Source of the DNA: Scopulibacillus darangshiensis
Lineage (GTDB): Bacteria > Bacillota > Bacilli > Bacillales > Sporolactobacillaceae
Assembly (NCBI RefSeq): GCF_004341035.1
Contig: NZ_SLXK01000002.1
Location: forward strand, 168,488-232,487
Direction: 5' to 3'
DNA length: 64,000 nt
Shown here: positions 62,594-64,000 of the stretch, piece after piece
Layout: the number at the start of each line of letters is the position of its first letter
Numbering within the stretch: the first letter of the stretch is position 1
The notes under the pieces: model-generated
The model's database searches: none
What the model saw: only the letters and a program-made list of their open reading frames with translations
What the model was told of the DNA's origin: nothing
Made by a program: the position numbers and the translations under genes

Positions 62594-64000
62594 ATGGAAA
62601 AACGAATTGAAGAATTAGAAAAACGTGTTGATGACTTAGAACGAGAAATTGAAGCACTCAAAAATGCCTCAACGATTCGTCAGCCGTACAAAATGAGCCA
62701 GAGGGGCACCGACGACAAGGGATCTGCCGCCTTGACTGACAATGGTACAAAGTCTGGTCAGGATCAAAGAGGTGCCGATGAAAAACTTAAGAAGGAACCA
62801 GTTGATTTGGAAACTCTGATTGGTCAGATATGGCTTCCGAGAATCTTCATCATCGTTCTGCTGATTGGTTGTATTTTTGGTTTTAAAGTAGCGTCAGATA
62901 ATCATTTATTGAGTCCCGCGATTAGAATTATTCTTGGGTATGCCGGCTCAGCGCTCCTTTTTGGCTTCGGATATTTACAAATGAAAAAAGACCGCAAAAC
63001 ACTTGGTCTCGTCCTTTTTGGCGGTATGGTTTCATTGTTCATGCTGACAACCTTTGCCGCAAACGTATTGTATCATTTTGAACCCACACCGGTTGCCTTT
63101 ATTTTAAATGTGCTGATCGTTAGTTTGGGAATTATCTTGTCCCGAATTTACCGTTCAGAGTATCTCGCTTTATTTGTTGGAATCGGGGGATTTCTTCTTC
63201 CTTTTCTAATCGAAAGTGACTCACCTAATATGTCTTTTTTTGCCGGATATGAAACATTGCTGTATATCGCCCTTTTCTTCTTTGCCTTGCAACAGCGCTA
63301 TGGGATTCTATACTATGCCTCGATTCTACTATTAAACATGACATTTCTGGTGTCCGCCTTTTTGGCTGATTTCGATGACCAGCAGCTTATCTCTATTGCA
63401 GCCGGAGTTCTTATTCAGCACGTCTGTCTATTTGGGCATAGTTTGTTAAAAAGAGAACCCTTTGTCTTTTTTCCGGCTATCATCTTTACAAGCTTTGCGT
63501 TTGTATCTTTATGGTGGGTTAGCGCATTTGAAGACCTTGTTTTCAATACGTTTTTAATTGTTGCTGGGTTGATCTATTCCGGATTTGCTGCTAAGGGGTT
63601 CCAAAGGCCGGTTTTTGCTTCAATCGCTACATTTGCCTGCTTCTTGCTAATTTTAAATTTGACCGCCTATGACCTCAAAGGGATATTCATGCTCATAGAG
63701 GGTCTCATCGCCTTTTTCATTGGTGCTCATTATCGCCTGAAACTGCAAATGATTTCCGGTCTTATTGTATATTGTCTTGGCGCCTTCATGGCTCCTCAAT
63801 ATCTTATTGATAAGCTTATATCCGAAGAATCTCTATATTGGTTGGTTGTAGCAGCTACTTTAGCACTCATTTACCGTCTGACCAAACACATGCTGGCGGC
63901 TATCTTTCTTGTGTTTGCCTTGCTCTCAATGATCAGTCAATGGGATCTTGTAATAATGGAGGGCTATACCGGAAACGCGACGCAAATGAGCCTCTCTCTT
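62594..64000 (+). CDS. DUF2339-type multi-spanning membrane protein (partial, runs off window)
   Basis: The frame starts at ATG 62594 (GGGGG 5 nt upstream) and is open to the window end, at least 469 residues. A coiled coil with Glu/Lys/Leu repeats (MEKRIEELEKRVDDLEREIE) comes first, then a polar linker, then many hydrophobic segments beginning at about residue 83 (LPRIFIIVLLIGCIFGF). This layout is that of DUF2339 proteins, function unknown. The 3' end is not seen. Confidence 0.8.
   Translation, partial: MEKRIEELEKRVDDLEREIEALKNASTIRQPYKMSQRGTDDKGSAALTDNGTKSGQDQRGADEKLKKEPVDLETLIGQIWLPRIFIIVLLIGCIFGFKVASDNHLLSPAIRIILGYAGSALLFGFGYLQMKKDRKTLGLVLFGGMVSLFMLTTFAANVLYHFEPTPVAFILNVLIVSLGIILSRIYRSEYLALFVGIGGFLLPFLIESDSPNMSFFAGYETLLYIALFFFALQQRYGILYYASILLLNMTFLVSAFLADFDDQQLISIAAGVLIQHVCLFGHSLLKREPFVFFPAIIFTSFAFVSLWWVSAFEDLVFNTFLIVAGLIYSGFAAKGFQRPVFASIATFACFLLILNLTAYDLKGIFMLIEGLIAFFIGAHYRLKLQMISGLIVYCLGAFMAPQYLIDKLISEESLYWLVVAATLALIYRLTKHMLAAIFLVFALLSMISQWDLVIMEGYTGNATQMSLSL

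Noticed and set aside
1-64000. CRISPR arrays, tRNA or rRNA genes, insertion sequences
   Set aside because: No regularly spaced repeats, no tRNA-like or rRNA segments and no transposase frames were seen.

Overview
The window is from an endospore-forming Firmicute of the order Bacillales. The evidence is a spoVA operon, a dacF-spoIIAA-spoIIAB-sigF operon, spoIIM, strong AGGAGG-type ribosome binding sites, an FMN and a lysine riboswitch, PerR and CcpA sites and candidate sigma-E/F/G/H promoters. Gene order from lysA to nudF/yqkF matches the Bacillus subtilis chromosome around spoIIA and fur. A lineage near Sporolactobacillaceae is possible, but I cannot fix genus or species from sequence alone. 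The last gene runs off the right edge.

Region 1 (147-16415, all minus strand) is a compact run of 16 genes reading as one aromatic-compound catabolic operon. It starts at a promoter near 16.4 kb with a perfect 11-bp inverted repeat just downstream. In order it encodes a cupin, an extradiol ring-cleavage dioxygenase, an SDR with a degenerate active site, a ThDP enzyme, an aldehyde dehydrogenase, an aspartate-dehydrogenase-like protein, an MFS carrier, a Rieske ring-hydroxylating dioxygenase (alpha and beta), a second MFS carrier, a cis-dihydrodiol dehydrogenase, an alpha/beta hydrolase, an IclR regulator, a two-subunit 2-oxoacid:ferredoxin oxidoreductase and an 81-residue bacterial-type ferredoxin. 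No Rieske-type ferredoxin, flavin reductase, 2-hydroxypentadienoate hydratase or aldolase is present. This is the best candidate in the window for an undescribed system.

Region 2 (16.7-22.4 kb) holds the riboflavin operon ribD-ribE-ribBA-ribH under an FMN riboswitch, and lysA under a lysine riboswitch. Region 3 (22.4-38.5 kb) is the conserved sporulation and housekeeping block: spoVAA to spoVAF, the spoIIA operon, dacF, punA, deoB, xerD, yqzK-like, fur, spoIIM, endoQ, nudF, tag and an aldo/keto reductase. Region 4 (38.5-44.8 kb) carries acetoacetate and short-chain acyl-CoA metabolism: two thiolases, a 3-oxoacid CoA-transferase and an AtoE-type carrier, divergent from HMG-CoA lyase.

Region 5 (44.9-52.0 kb) has single genes: a thioredoxin-like protein, a YolD-like protein, an MFS exporter, deoD, a TrmB-type regulator, a YhgE/Pip membrane protein and an AI-2E-family protein. 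Region 6 (52.8-60.1 kb) is a sugar ABC importer without its ATPase, next to a membrane-tethered sugar-binding sensor, a YesM-type kinase and a YesN-type regulator. Upstream of the importer are tandem direct repeats and a perfect cre site. Region 7 (60.2-64.0 kb) has an Fsr-like MFS, glutaminase and a partial DUF2339 membrane protein.

Two dispersed intergenic repeat families occur: a GC-rich element (three sites) and an element with AAAGAAAACTTGGCTT at one end (three copies and one fragment). No tRNA, rRNA, CRISPR array, insertion sequence or prophage was seen.
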